Source: Maridesulfovibrio hydrothermalis AM13 = DSM 14728
GTDB taxonomy: Bacteria > Desulfobacterota > Desulfovibrionia > Desulfovibrionales > Desulfovibrionaceae
DNA length: 64,000 nt
Assembly: GCF_000331025.1 (NCBI RefSeq)
Contig: NC_020055.1
Coordinates: forward strand, 671,870-735,869
Reading direction: 5' to 3'
Below, one piece after another: positions 55,245 to 63,387 of the stretch. The notes beneath the pieces are model-generated. The model searched no databases and was not told the origin of the DNA. It worked only from the letters and a program-made list of their open reading frames with translations. Position 1 is the stretch's first letter. Each line of letters opens with the position of its first letter. The translations under genes were made by a program, and so were the position numbers.

Positions 55245-55841
55245 GACTTAGCCTCACTGCTTTCAATTAAAAGAATCTTAAAAACACTTTGAATCGGACA
55301 AAACCAATCAAGAAACAGGATCTTTTTATAAAAATAGGAGTTTCACTATTGTCTTATAACCTACTGCTTAAAAAAAAGTAACCTAAACATTATTGCTTTA
55401 ATTGCACCGCCCCATTGGTCACACCAAATTAGCCCTGTGCATTTGATAATAATATGCTATAAACTAAAAACATTTATTTTTCCATTCTCAGGTAAAATAA
55501 ATGTACTGTTTTTGCCTTCGATGCCGTCTTTTAAAAGATATGCACCGAAATTTTATCTATAATGCAGGGTTCATTTAATACAGAAAAGAACCCTTTTGCG
55601 AAAACAAGCAAAGTTTTTTAACATTCTACTTCACCTTTAGCCATAAAAAATGCTAACAGTATTCTGCCTTAACAGTTTGATACCATAAAATCTTAATTGA
55701 GCATCAGGTACAATGCCGGGATAAACATTCATGCCGTTCAAAGTAATGTATTACAACAAGGCAGTACCTCCGGCCGTTCACAATACATGATTTTTTATCA
55801 GCAACAGATCACAATTATTTAAAAAAGCAGGGGAAGCAAAA
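55245..55841. other. Long AT-rich intergenic, no gene
   Basis: These 597 bases between glgP and mucR are AT-rich. The imperfect hairpin GGGTTC / GAACCC at 55567-55593 with a T tail could end a small RNA. Near 55750-55785, TGTATT and AATACA form an inverted repeat about 35 nt apart that may be a regulator site for mucR. I find no coding frame. Confidence 0.5.
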
Positions 55842-56261
55842 ATGGAAGACCATCTTAAAGAGGCCCTCGAAATAGTTAAAGCACAGGCCAGCGTAAGGAC
55901 CATGACCGAAGAGGAAATAACCTCTATGGTCCAGAAACTTGCAGCAGGCATCAAAAAAATCAGCGAAGGCATGTCTGATACTTCGGCAAACGATCCGGTT
56001 CCTCCGGTTGACCCAAAAAAAGCAATCAGGGAAAAATCCATTATCTGTCTGGAATCTGGAAAGTCATTCAAAGTACTTACCAAGCGACATCTTGCTAAAT
56101 ACGACCTGACACCGGATGAATACCGTGAAAAATGGGGGTATGCCAAAAAAACACCTCTTGTCTGTAAATCACTGCAACGTGAACGCCGCAAAAAGATGAA
56201 AGAGATGCGTCTCTGGGAAAAACGTAAAAAAGTAGTCACGCCTCAGGAAGAACAACCCTAA
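55842..56261 (+). CDS. MucR/Ros-family transcriptional regulator
   Basis: This 139-residue regulator has the Ros/MucR domain, IICLESGKSFKVLTKRHLAKYDLTPDEYREKWGY at residues 67-100. In alphaproteobacteria such proteins control exopolysaccharide, motility and virulence. The zinc finger is incomplete: the first ligand C69 is present, the second is Ser72 and only one His (H83) is clear. It may bind DNA without zinc, as reported for some relatives. The C-terminus is very basic. It sits alone, before a shared terminator. Confidence 0.9.
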   Translation: MEDHLKEALEIVKAQASVRTMTEEEITSMVQKLAAGIKKISEGMSDTSANDPVPPVDPKKAIREKSIICLESGKSFKVLTKRHLAKYDLTPDEYREKWGYAKKTPLVCKSLQRERRKKMKEMRLWEKRKKVVTPQEEQP

Positions 56262-56320
56262 GCAGCGTTACCTGCCATTGACCGACAAGCTTTGCCGACA
56301 ACTCCTGATCCGTACAAAAA

Positions 56321-56356
56321 AACCCGGAATTTCCATCTTACTGGAAACTCCGGGTT
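56321..56356. terminator. Bidirectional terminator mucR / motB2
   Basis: AACCCGGA pairs with TCCGGGTT, with A-rich flank on one side and T-rich on the other, between convergent genes. It contains an inner TTCC/GGAA pair. Confidence 0.8.
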
Positions 56357-56381
56357 TATTTTATTTACTAAATTTAAAAAT

Positions 56382-57134
56382 TTACCACGTGTCAGAAGGA
56401 GGCTGATAATAAAACTCTACCCTGCGGTTAATAGCCCTGTTACGATTGGATGTATTGGGAACAAGGGGCTTTGTTCCGGCATACCCCACAGCCTTCATCC
56501 GGTTGGAGGAAACACCGGACTTCTTCAGAATATACCGCAGGCAGGATGCTGCTCTGGCTGCTGACAGCTCCCAATTTGAACTATAGACATTATTTCTGGT
56601 AACCCGGTCATCGGTATGCCCTCTTACCACCAGATTAAAATTTCTTTTCTTCATAATATTAGCAACTTTATCCAGCAGCTTTGTTGAACGGGGATTGATC
56701 TCAGCCGTTCCGGGCTTGAAAATAGCACGGGAAGGGACTCTGACCAAAACTCCCTGCTGATCTGAATTAACCGCCATCAATTTTTGCAGCTTCCCCGCTG
56801 TAACAAAAGCCCGTATATCGACCTCAAGAGCTTCGAGATTCTTCTTAGCAGCAGCCTTCATAGATGAAGCTTTGTACTCCTGCTCTGAAAAGGGCATCTT
56901 CTTTCCGGTTTTGTCCTGAAACTGAACTCCGAAAGCTTCGGCCATTGACCCTTTAAGACTTTCAAAATTCGCAATATCCTGATTGGAAAAAGAAAGCAGC
57001 AGAACAAAAAAGCAGAGCAGCAGAGTAACCATGTCTGCAAAAGTAGCCATCCACGGCGGAAGCCCGTCTTCCGGCGGCGGCTCGGAAGGGGCTTTAGCCA
57101 GAACATATATTATTTCTTCTTTTTTCTTTGCCAC
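56382..57134 (-). CDS. Second MotB-type stator protein
   Basis: This 250-residue protein has the helix PPWMATFADMVTLLLCFFVL with Asp34 and an OmpA-type domain (RGHTDDRVT, NWELSAARA, NRRVEFYY). It is a close paralogue of the protein at 7703-8449. No motA is adjacent on either strand, so it must use a MotA from elsewhere or belong to a second stator set. A response regulator (57226-57594) lies upstream. The coupling ion cannot be decided. Confidence 0.93.
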   Translation of the reverse strand: MAKKKEEIIYVLAKAPSEPPPEDGLPPWMATFADMVTLLLCFFVLLLSFSNQDIANFESLKGSMAEAFGVQFQDKTGKKMPFSEQEYKASSMKAAAKKNLEALEVDIRAFVTAGKLQKLMAVNSDQQGVLVRVPSRAIFKPGTAEINPRSTKLLDKVANIMKKRNFNLVVRGHTDDRVTRNNVYSSNWELSAARAASCLRYILKKSGVSSNRMKAVGYAGTKPLVPNTSNRNRAINRRVEFYYQPPSDTW

Positions 57135-57225
57135 TAAAAAATATCTCCAAAAAACCCGAATTAAACCGACTCTCCCTTTCTAATAACCATTAACCCATGA
57201 GTAAGGCAAATCCGGAAGAAGCAGA

Positions 57226-57594
57226 TCACCCAAGCATACTTCTGATCTCATCAATCATCACATCACAAGAGGACAAAGGCTTTAGAAACACTGACTTTGA
57301 AACATTGTGTATGCGCGCAAGGTCAAAAGGTATACTGAATTCGGGTGACCCAGTATAAATAATAAATTTTACCTTTTCCCATTTTACATTGGCAGCGTTT
57401 ATAAAATCTGTCCCGTTCATGCCCGGCAAGCGAAGGTCGACAATAATCAAATCAACATGGTTCTTTTCCAGAAAATTTAAAGCTTCTTCCGAACTTTCAG
57501 CCTCAAAAACATCAAACTCTTCATCCTCAAGACTGATTACAAGGCTTTCCCTGACATGAATATCATCGTCTAGAACAAGTATTGAGTTCTGCAT
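57226..57594 (-). CDS. Single-domain response regulator
   Basis: This 122-residue CheY-like receiver has the DDD acidic pocket (LDDDIHV), the phospho-Asp in VDLIIVDLRLPGMNG near residue 56 and Lys near 105 (SKSVFLKPLS). There is no output domain. GAGGAG lies 5-9 nt before the ATG. Directly upstream, in the same direction, lies the decayed end of a His kinase, which may once have been its partner. Confidence 0.9.
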   Translation of the reverse strand: MQNSILVLDDDIHVRESLVISLEDEEFDVFEAESSEEALNFLEKNHVDLIIVDLRLPGMNGTDFINAANVKWEKVKFIIYTGSPEFSIPFDLARIHNVSKSVFLKPLSSCDVMIDEIRSMLG

Positions 57595-57610
57595 GAGTCG
57601 TCTCCTCAGC

Positions 57611-57805
57611 CTAAAACAGGTATCTTAGCGCAAACTTGATCCAGCTGCCGGAGACAAAACGGACTTCCATAATCCCCTTATGCTGGCCAGCCACTATAAT
57701 ATGCAACACCGATGATCCCAGTCCGGTTGCGTACCCGCCCCTCTGGTCGAATAAAAAACCTCAAAAGCGGACTTCCCATAATACAACAAATATCCTGTCC
57801 TTTCA
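57611..57805 (-). pseudogene. Decayed His-kinase C-terminus
   Basis: Two minus-strand frames together spell the end of a HATPase domain. One reads AFEVFYSTRGAGT (the F-box region) and the other ATGLGSSVLHIIVAGQHKGI followed by MEVRFVSG, ending in a TAG at 57611. The frameshift lies around 57735-57750, in the GC-rich stretch. The rest of the kinase is not visible. The remnant stops 16 nt before the response-regulator ATG. Confidence 0.55.
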
Positions 57806-57864
57806 CTACTAAAAAAGGAAATTTTGATAACACACAACCGCAGCAATCAATTTGATAAAAAAAG

Positions 57865-57888
57865 GGGTGGAAGCCTACGCTTCCACCC
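57865..57888 (-). terminator. ald terminator
   Basis: GGGTGGAAGC pairs perfectly with GCTTCCACCC around a 4-nt loop, followed by a T run on the minus strand, 26 nt past the ald stop. Confidence 0.85.
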
Positions 57889-57913
57889 GCTGAGAACAGT
57901 ATGTTTTTTTAAA

Positions 57914-59020
57914 CTAAGCAAGAGCTTCGTCTGGAGTGACAGTATCAATACCAAAAGCTTCACCCACAGCTGCGCAGGTAAGCCTTCCTTTCATGGTGTT
58001 CAGGCCAAGCTTGAGTGAATTATTTACACCCAAGGCATCAAGCCCTTTATCTGCAAGCAGCAAGGCATAAGGCAATGTCTGATTAACCAGTGCAAAAGTA
58101 GAGGTTCTTGGTACAGCTCCGGGCATATTTGCAACACCGTAATGCACAACCCCGTCCACAACATAAGTGGGGTCAGTGTGAGTTGTAGGCTTGATGGTTT
58201 CAACACAGCCGCCCTGATCAACTGCAACATCAACAATGACAGAACCTTCTTTCATTGTTGAAAGCATGCCGCGGGTGATCAGGTTGGGAGCCTTTGCGCC
58301 CGGAATAAGGACCGCACCGACAACAAGGTCGGCCTGAGTCACAGCCGCACGGATATTCGGCTCAGTGGAGGTAATAGTGGTCACCCTGCTACCGAAAATA
58401 TCATCAAGATATTGAAGACGCGCGTGGTTTACATCGAAAATAGTAACCCGTGCACCCATGCCTGCGGCAATCTTTGCTGCGTTAGTACCTACAACACCAC
58501 CGCCCATAACCATCACATTAGCTGGAGCAACACCGGGAACACCGCCCAGCAGAATACCGCGTCCACCTTTAGGTTTTTCAAGATGCAAAGCACCTTCCTG
58601 AGCAGCCATACGTCCAGCTACTTCACTCATGGGAGTAAGCAAAGGCAGAGAGCCGTCAGGCAGCTGCACAGTTTCGTATGCAATACCGGTTGTTCCAGCT
58701 TTGAGAAGAGCATCAGTCAGTTTTTTGTCCGCAGCAAGATGCAGATATGTAAAAAGCAGAAGATCATCACGCAGATATTTATATTCAGAGGCAATAGGTT
58801 CTTTAACCTTTATAACCATTTCAGCAGCCCATGCTTCATCGGCAGAAACCATTCTGGCTCCGGCAGCAACATATTCATCATCAGAAAGACCGGAACCAAG
58901 TCCCGCACCCTTTTCAACGATAACTGCGTGCCCGCGACGAACCAGCGTCTCAACAGCTCCGGGGGTCATAGAGACCCTGTTTTCCATGGTTTTAATCTCT
59001 TTAGGAATACCGATAAGCAT
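57914..59020 (-). CDS. ald: Alanine dehydrogenase
   Basis: This 368-residue NAD-dependent enzyme interconverts L-alanine and pyruvate plus ammonia. It opens [20 protein letters not shown] as in the AlaDH/PNT family, and the NAD-binding glycine loop is [20 protein letters not shown] near residue 171. The segment [16 protein letters not shown] (near residue 72) carries the catalytic Lys region. Length is standard. It is isolated, with a long upstream intergenic. Confidence 0.96.
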   Translation of the reverse strand: MLIGIPKEIKTMENRVSMTPGAVETLVRRGHAVIVEKGAGLGSGLSDDEYVAAGARMVSADEAWAAEMVIKVKEPIASEYKYLRDDLLLFTYLHLAADKKLTDALLKAGTTGIAYETVQLPDGSLPLLTPMSEVAGRMAAQEGALHLEKPKGGRGILLGGVPGVAPANVMVMGGGVVGTNAAKIAAGMGARVTIFDVNHARLQYLDDIFGSRVTTITSTEPNIRAAVTQADLVVGAVLIPGAKAPNLITRGMLSTMKEGSVIVDVAVDQGGCVETIKPTTHTDPTYVVDGVVHYGVANMPGAVPRTSTFALVNQTLPYALLLADKGLDALGVNNSLKLGLNTMKGRLTCAAVGEAFGIDTVTPDEALA

Positions 59021-59436
59021 ACGTTAACTCCTGCGAATAAAAAGTTATGGAAGGATCAATACAATAAGATTAAAAATCCACCCTGTATCAGGCTACCCTG
59101 TCTCCATATAAACATTGCTCAATAATGAAAAAGATCAGTACGGAAAATTTGAAAAATCATCTGCAAACTTTTTAAAACCGAACATAAGCTTTATTGATGC
59201 AGTGTTTATGTGTAAACAAAATTTTGATGTGAAGGAAGCGGATATGAACAGAAAGAACATCGTCCGCTTCTCTTCAAAGTAAGTACTAATTTAGCTTGGT
59301 GGAGAGTTTTTTGGCAATTAAGATTAACGAATAATGTACAATTTCAAAATCAAATAAAAACTTTTTTTCTGATTTTCAGCATTTTCCAGAATTAAATATA
59401 GAGTAATCCGAACTTAGCCGCAAAGGATTCAGACAA
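59021..59436. other. Divergent intergenic, nothing clear
   Basis: These 416 bases between ald and the SpoIIE-like gene are AT-rich. I find no gene, no RNA and no convincing promoter for either side. Confidence 0.5.
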
Positions 59437-60537
59437 ATGAGCATCAGACCAAATTATATACCCAAAATCCTTATCATTGATGATGAACCGTTCAACCTTG
59501 AATTTCTGGAAATCGTTTTAAGACAAAAGGGTTATAATATCCTGACCGCCACGAATGGACGCGATGGCAGGAATTTAGCGGAAAAGGAACTGCCGGATCT
59601 AATTCTTCTGGATATAATGATGCCCGGTGAAAACGGATTCGAATGTGCTACAGTTCTTCGCCTTTCCCCTGAAACATCAGAGATTCCTATCATTTTCCTT
59701 ACCGCTCTGGATGACGCCAAGAATACGACTAAAGGCTATGATGCCGGTGCAGTTGATTTCATTATCAAACCTTTTGAATACAAAGACGTAATCCACAGTA
59801 TCAGGTTGCATTTAAAAATTTCGGAAAGCGAAAAACAGCTGCTGCGTTCAGGATCTACAGATATTTTAACATCACCCGCTCCAAACCGTTCCAGTGATAT
59901 TCTGCTGGAAAAGGGAGCTAGATCAACCTATCCGGATGAGCCGGTCCAGTCTGGTTCATTTATTTATGAAATGGTTATACTTTCAAACAAATCGGAAGCA
60001 CACCTGCTGTTGAACTTCAGTCCCCCTGTAGCGGATCATGAAATACATCAAAAAGTTCAAATCATGCTGGCTGAAAACACAGGTCCGCTTTTCACCACGT
60101 CCGAGACTTTGCGTAACGTAGGCTTCAAGCTGAAATCCATAATAGGTGATCAGTCCAAAATTTTCGGAGCATTTGCCAGTATAGACCGCGAAACGGATAA
60201 GCTTACCGTAGCCAATGCCGGAGATCACGCTTTAATATTCCAGAAGCAGCGACGTGAACCTACATTAATTGAACGGCAAAGCGCTGATCTAGGCACTCTA
60301 GGAAGGGGAATTATGCCCTGCGCCACTTATGAGATGAAAAAAGGTGATCGGCTGTTCATGTTCAGCCGAGGGATGCTGGCATCATTTAACAGTCGATTTG
60401 AAGCCATAAGTGAGCTGAAAGAAGCCTGCGAACTTTCCGCCGGAGTGGATATTGATACAGCATGTCAGGCAGCAGCGGAAATGCTGCAAAGAAACAACGA
60501 AAAACTTGATGGCATACTGGTAGCAATTGAAGGGTAA
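59437..60537 (+). CDS. Receiver/SpoIIE-like protein with degenerate phosphatase
   Basis: This 366-residue protein has a complete receiver (DD in ILIIDDEPFN, phospho-Asp in LILLDIMMPG near residue 64, Lys in FIIKPFEYKD). A 40-residue linker leads to a SpoIIE/PP2C-like domain (about 165-366, ANAGDHALIFQ). The metal-binding Asp residues of PP2C are not all there: the usual SDG motif reads SRG (LFMFSRGML). It is probably a catalytically weak or dead phosphatase that still transmits the receiver signal. The RsbW/STAS pair at 5035-5777 would be a natural substrate family, far away in the window. Confidence 0.82.
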   Translation: MSIRPNYIPKILIIDDEPFNLEFLEIVLRQKGYNILTATNGRDGRNLAEKELPDLILLDIMMPGENGFECATVLRLSPETSEIPIIFLTALDDAKNTTKGYDAGAVDFIIKPFEYKDVIHSIRLHLKISESEKQLLRSGSTDILTSPAPNRSSDILLEKGARSTYPDEPVQSGSFIYEMVILSNKSEAHLLLNFSPPVADHEIHQKVQIMLAENTGPLFTTSETLRNVGFKLKSIIGDQSKIFGAFASIDRETDKLTVANAGDHALIFQKQRREPTLIERQSADLGTLGRGIMPCATYEMKKGDRLFMFSRGMLASFNSRFEAISELKEACELSAGVDIDTACQAAAEMLQRNNEKLDGILVAIEG

Positions 60538-60548
60538 GTTTTAAAGAC

Positions 60549-60568
60549 TTACACCTAAGAAGATTTAA
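60549..60568 (+). repeat. Direct repeat copy 1 (accessory patch, left)
   Basis: TTACACCTAAGAAGATTTAA is 18/20 identical to the copy at 62530-62549. It lies 12 nt after the SpoIIE-like gene and is itself a weak inverted repeat (ACTTA...TTAAGT). Confidence 0.6.
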
Positions 60569-60615
60569 GTTGATCCTGCTACAATATTACGGACAGTTAG
60601 TAAACCAAACAAATA

Positions 60616-60857
60616 ATGCAAGGACTCGGCACCCTGCGACCTGCTCTCATGCAAGCGCTGCTCGAACAATGCAACAGCATCAAAGTTAAACGTCTTTCCC
60701 TGTTCCTTGCCAAAGAGGCCAGTCATCGCTGGTTCACTCATCTAAGCCGGAAAACATAAATCTTGGTTCCGGCAAACGAAAAATCGTTAAAAACGAAATG
60801 CTGGATAAAGAATTTAACATCACCGTCCCTAGAAAACATGACGGGGAACTATTTTGA
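60616..60857 (+). pseudogene. AbiEi antitoxin relic (C-terminal, frameshifted)
   Basis: From 60616 the frame reads MQGLGTLRPALMQALLEQCN and on through IKVKRLSLFLAKEASHRWF, then stops. The adjacent frame continues NLGSGKRKIVKNEMLDKEFN, then ITVPRKHDGELF, and ends TGA at 60857. Together they are the C-terminal third of AbiEi, the antitoxin/transcription repressor of type IV AbiE systems. The N-terminal DNA-binding part is missing. Its stop overlaps the AbiEii start by 4 nt, as in intact operons. Confidence 0.75.
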
Positions 60858-61204
60858 ATAAATATGAAAAACAAGTGCGTATTCTGTTGAGGGTCTTAGC
60901 CCTGATTGAATTTAACCATCCAAACGGAGATGGTTCCCCGTTCCTTACTTTAAAAGGTGGAACTGCCCTCAATTTCTTTCTATGGGATTTACCTCGCCTA
61001 TCTGTTGATATCGACCTTGCGTACTGTCCTATCAATGACAGGTCGGCAGCCCTTCAAGATATATCTGAGAGCATGCAACGGCTGGCGAAACGAGTTGAGA
61101 AACTTTTACCAGCTGCTTCCGTTAACCTTACAGAGCCAAAGAATGCAGCTCCCAAAGTCCTCATCAACTATAATTATAGGGGAACAGCCAAAATGAGAAA
61201 CTAG
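60854..61204 (+). pseudogene. AbiEii nucleotidyltransferase toxin, truncated
   Basis: This 116-residue reading frame (TTG start at 60854) has the N-terminal third of AbiEii, a nucleotidyltransferase toxin: LKGGTALNFFLWDLPRLSVDIDLAY with the GG and DID motifs near residues 36-55. Full-length AbiEii is about 300 residues. The reading frame ends with a run of unrelated residues (GTAKMRN), so the gene is broken and the toxin is very unlikely to be active. Confidence 0.85.
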
Positions 61205-61285
61205 GAAAGACGGGGTTTCAATAGGCCATATATAGGACTGATATAGATATAATGCGGATTTTCGGACGAGACGAAATAACTTTTA

Positions 61286-61323
61286 GGGCCTTTAGTCAAA
61301 ATGAGAAAATTGACTAAAGGCCC
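61286..61323. terminator. Strong inverted repeat (terminator-like)
   Basis: GGGCCTTTAGTCAA pairs perfectly with TTGACTAAAGGCCC (14 bp) around a 10-nt loop, followed by TTTGTTTT. The loop contains AATGAGAAAA, a sequence that recurs nearby (CAAAATGAGAAA at about 61190, 61299 and 61339). Confidence 0.7.
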
Positions 61324-61351
61324 TTTGTTTTGGACATTCAAAATGAGAAAA

Positions 61352-61663
61352 CTATTCAACTCTAACGAAGCTCAGAGGCAGCTTTCCGCCCATGTTAATC
61401 AAAATTCCCCCCTCTGGTTGGAATTGCGCAACCAGTTCTTTGCCTCCTACTGTGAAAACAACTGCATTTTCGTCTTCGCTCACTAACTTTAAATCACGTG
61501 AAAACTGTTTACCCATGGCCACTCCATTGTATGTCCCTTTATCGAAATCAATGGTCATACTCATGACTTCATTTTGCCATGTACCGTTTAGCTTATCATG
61601 AGGAGCGGAGTTACACGCTGCAAGAAAAGCAAGAATCATAATAGTTAATGCCAATTTTTTCAT
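61352..61663 (-). CDS. Small lipoprotein
   Basis: This 103-residue protein has a lipobox (LAFLAAC at residues 10-16) after a short signal peptide, MKKLALTIMILAFLAAC. A beta-rich body (GTWQNEVMSMTIDFD and VFTVGGKELVAQFQP) follows. It would be an envelope lipoprotein of unknown role. AGGAGAAG lies just before the ATG at 61663, and a further upstream ATG is not needed. It sits in the accessory patch but looks intact. Confidence 0.75.
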   Translation of the reverse strand: MKKLALTIMILAFLAACNSAPHDKLNGTWQNEVMSMTIDFDKGTYNGVAMGKQFSRDLKLVSEDENAVVFTVGGKELVAQFQPEGGILINMGGKLPLSFVRVE

Positions 61664-61800
61664 TTTCTTCTCCTTACAAAGTTGATTTATTTTCAAAATT
61701 CGATTCCATCGCCACACACACTATTGCATAATCTATTGTAATAGCTATAAGAAGACGGGCAAATGTAATAGTTTACCATTGCCCGTCTTCTTTTTTATCT

Positions 61801-62039
61801 TTAGCTGGCTTTGCGGGAAGCCTCATTGGAATATTCAGACCTGGCCTTAATCTCTGAAAGCTCTACGCACAGGTCACCGTTCTCCCTAGTGACTCCAAGC
61901 AATTGTTTTGCCAGCTCCCTGTTCATATCCCTTTCCTTTGAAAGTTCATCCTCCAGTTTTCACAGCGTGAACAAGCCGCATCCTGCTTAGTTTGGCTAGC
62001 TTCTCCACGAACTTGCTTTATCCTCTCACCAATAGACAT
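61801..62039 (-). pseudogene. XRE-type regulator relic
   Basis: From ATG 62039 the frame gives MSIGERIKQVRGEASQTKQD, the usual N-terminus of a helix-turn-helix repressor of the XRE/CI kind, then stops early. A second frame continues to 61801 as LEDELSKERDMNRELAKQLL with a coiled-coil tail ending RSEYSNEASRKAS. The HTH core is missing, so an internal deletion and a frameshift have destroyed the gene. Confidence 0.65.
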
Positions 62040-62042
62040 ATG

Positions 62043-62078
62043 TTAAAGTTCCTAGTTTAAGTTTGACATAAACTTTAA
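62043..62078 (-). promoter_or_regulatory. Candidate operator upstream of the XRE relic
   Basis: TTAAAGTT and its reverse complement AACTTTAA, 20 nt apart, form a perfect 8-bp inverted repeat starting 4 nt upstream of the XRE ATG. AAGTTT and AAACTT lie between them. The layout fits a self-regulating repressor operator. Confidence 0.4.
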
Positions 62079-62147
62079 CACCTATTTTCATTCGTAACAC
62101 TCTGAAACTATTGAATAAAAAACACAACAAGTCTGAACTTCAACACG

Positions 62148-62174
62148 TTTTTAGGCTTAATTTTAGCCTAAAAA
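62148..62174. repeat. Palindrome
   Basis: TTTTTAGGCT and AGCCTAAAAA form a perfect 10-bp inverted repeat around a 7-nt spacer. It may be another operator or a terminator. Confidence 0.5.
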
Positions 62175-62523
62175 TATATGTATAAAGAACTCATGTCCGG
62201 CAAACATTTCAGCGAATTTCTACCTACTGAATAACACCCGCCTGGCACAACGGTCAACGAAACAGTTTGGACGGTGAAAAAAGTGTAGCAGCTTACACTA
62301 TTTCATGATCAGGATCAGGAGATTTAGTTTCAGAAAATGGCCGAGACTCACCAACTGTCCCGAGACCTTATAGCGATGTTTGCCCATCTGGCATTTTTAT
62401 CGTGAACATAAAAAAGTATAGATTGTTGAAACAATTTACAGACTATAAATAATAATGACCGGAAATGCGCTTAAGAATCATTTGAAGGAGTTCGGTCGCT
62501 AGCTATAAGGTAGCAAAACAAAA
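62175..62523. other. Non-coding remainder of the accessory patch
   Basis: I see no protein-like frame. An 18-bp imperfect inverted repeat (AGTGTA / TACACT, about 62282-62299) and a short GATCAG repeat are present. A 22-codon ORF at about 62338 is not considered real. Confidence 0.5.
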
Positions 62524-62555
62524 AAAGGTTTACACCTAAAAAGATGTAAACCTTT
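62524..62555 (-). terminator. tRNA-Thr terminator
   Basis: AAAGGTTTACA pairs perfectly with TGTAAACCTTT around a 10-nt loop; the minus strand continues with TTTTTTG. It lies 8 nt past the tRNA CCA end and contains the second copy of the 20-bp repeat. Confidence 0.85.
62530..62549 (+). repeat. Direct repeat copy 2 (accessory patch, right)
   Basis: TTACACCTAAAAAGATGTAA matches the copy at 60549-60568 in 18 of 20 positions, 1981 nt away in the same orientation. It lies within the terminator hairpin of tRNA-Thr. Confidence 0.6.
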
Positions 62556-62563
62556 GATTTAAC

Positions 62564-62639
<76 letters not shown>

Positions 62640-62704
62640 TTTTGGTAGTAAGCTATGTTTATATCAACACTTATTAAAGGGTCAAGGGTTAAGAATATCA
62701 TTTA

Positions 62705-62738
62705 AAATCCCCTTGCTGAAAATTCGGCAAGGGGATTT
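62705..62738 (-). terminator. tpx terminator
   Basis: AAATCCCCTTGC pairs perfectly with GCAAGGGGATTT around a 10-nt loop, 22 nt past the tpx stop. Confidence 0.85.
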
Positions 62739-62760
62739 GTGTTTGTTGTCTCAGCTTTAG

Positions 62761-63276
62761 CTAAACTAATTTCTTAGCCGCTGCCAGTGCGGAATCATAA
62801 TCAGGTTCTTCGGTTATCTCATTTAAATACTGTGCGTATTGCACGACACCAGCTTTATCCACTACAAAAACGGCTCTGCTAAGCAGACGGAGTTCTTTGA
62901 TAAGTACTCCGTAGGCTTCACCGAAGGATGAACTCATATAATCTGACAGAGTCTCTACCGCTTCAACACCGGCAGCACCGCACCAGCGGGCCTGTGCGAA
63001 GGGAAGATCCATGGACAGTGTCAGAATTTTAATTTCGTCACCAAGGTTTGCAGCCTCATTGTTGAATCTACGGGTTTCCATATCGCACACGGGAGTGTCG
63101 AGTGAAGGAACCGCGCTGAGAATCAGTACCTTGCCTGCATAGTCAGCAAGAGTTTTGGGAGCCAGTCCGTTATCAGTTGCACTGAACTCAGGAGCCTTGT
63201 CGCCAACCTTGATTTCGTCACCGAGCAAAGTCAGGGGATTGCCTTGAAAAGTAATTACGCCGCTTCTTTCGTTCAT
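62761..63276 (-). CDS. tpx: Thiol peroxidase
   Basis: This 171-residue atypical 2-Cys peroxiredoxin reduces hydroperoxides with thioredoxin. The peroxidatic Cys64 lies in SLDTPVCDMETRR and the resolving Cys99 in ARWCG, the Tpx spacing. The N-terminal part FQGNPLTLLGDEIKVGDKAPEF matches the family. GGAG lies 8 nt before the ATG. It is a stand-alone gene. Confidence 0.96.
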   Translation of the reverse strand: MNERSGVITFQGNPLTLLGDEIKVGDKAPEFSATDNGLAPKTLADYAGKVLILSAVPSLDTPVCDMETRRFNNEAANLGDEIKILTLSMDLPFAQARWCGAAGVEAVETLSDYMSSSFGEAYGVLIKELRLLSRAVFVVDKAGVVQYAQYLNEITEEPDYDSALAAAKKLV

Positions 63277-63387
63277 AATTTTAACTCCATTTATTAATTT
63301 TCCAATTTTCGATGAATACCACAGGCACAGGCAGCCTACAATGATGATTCGAAATTTATTAGAAACTTATAAATGAAAAGAAGTGAA

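Noticed and set aside
62338-62410. Short ORF starting MAETHQLSRDLIAMF
   Set aside because: It is only 22 codons with no family or ribosome site.
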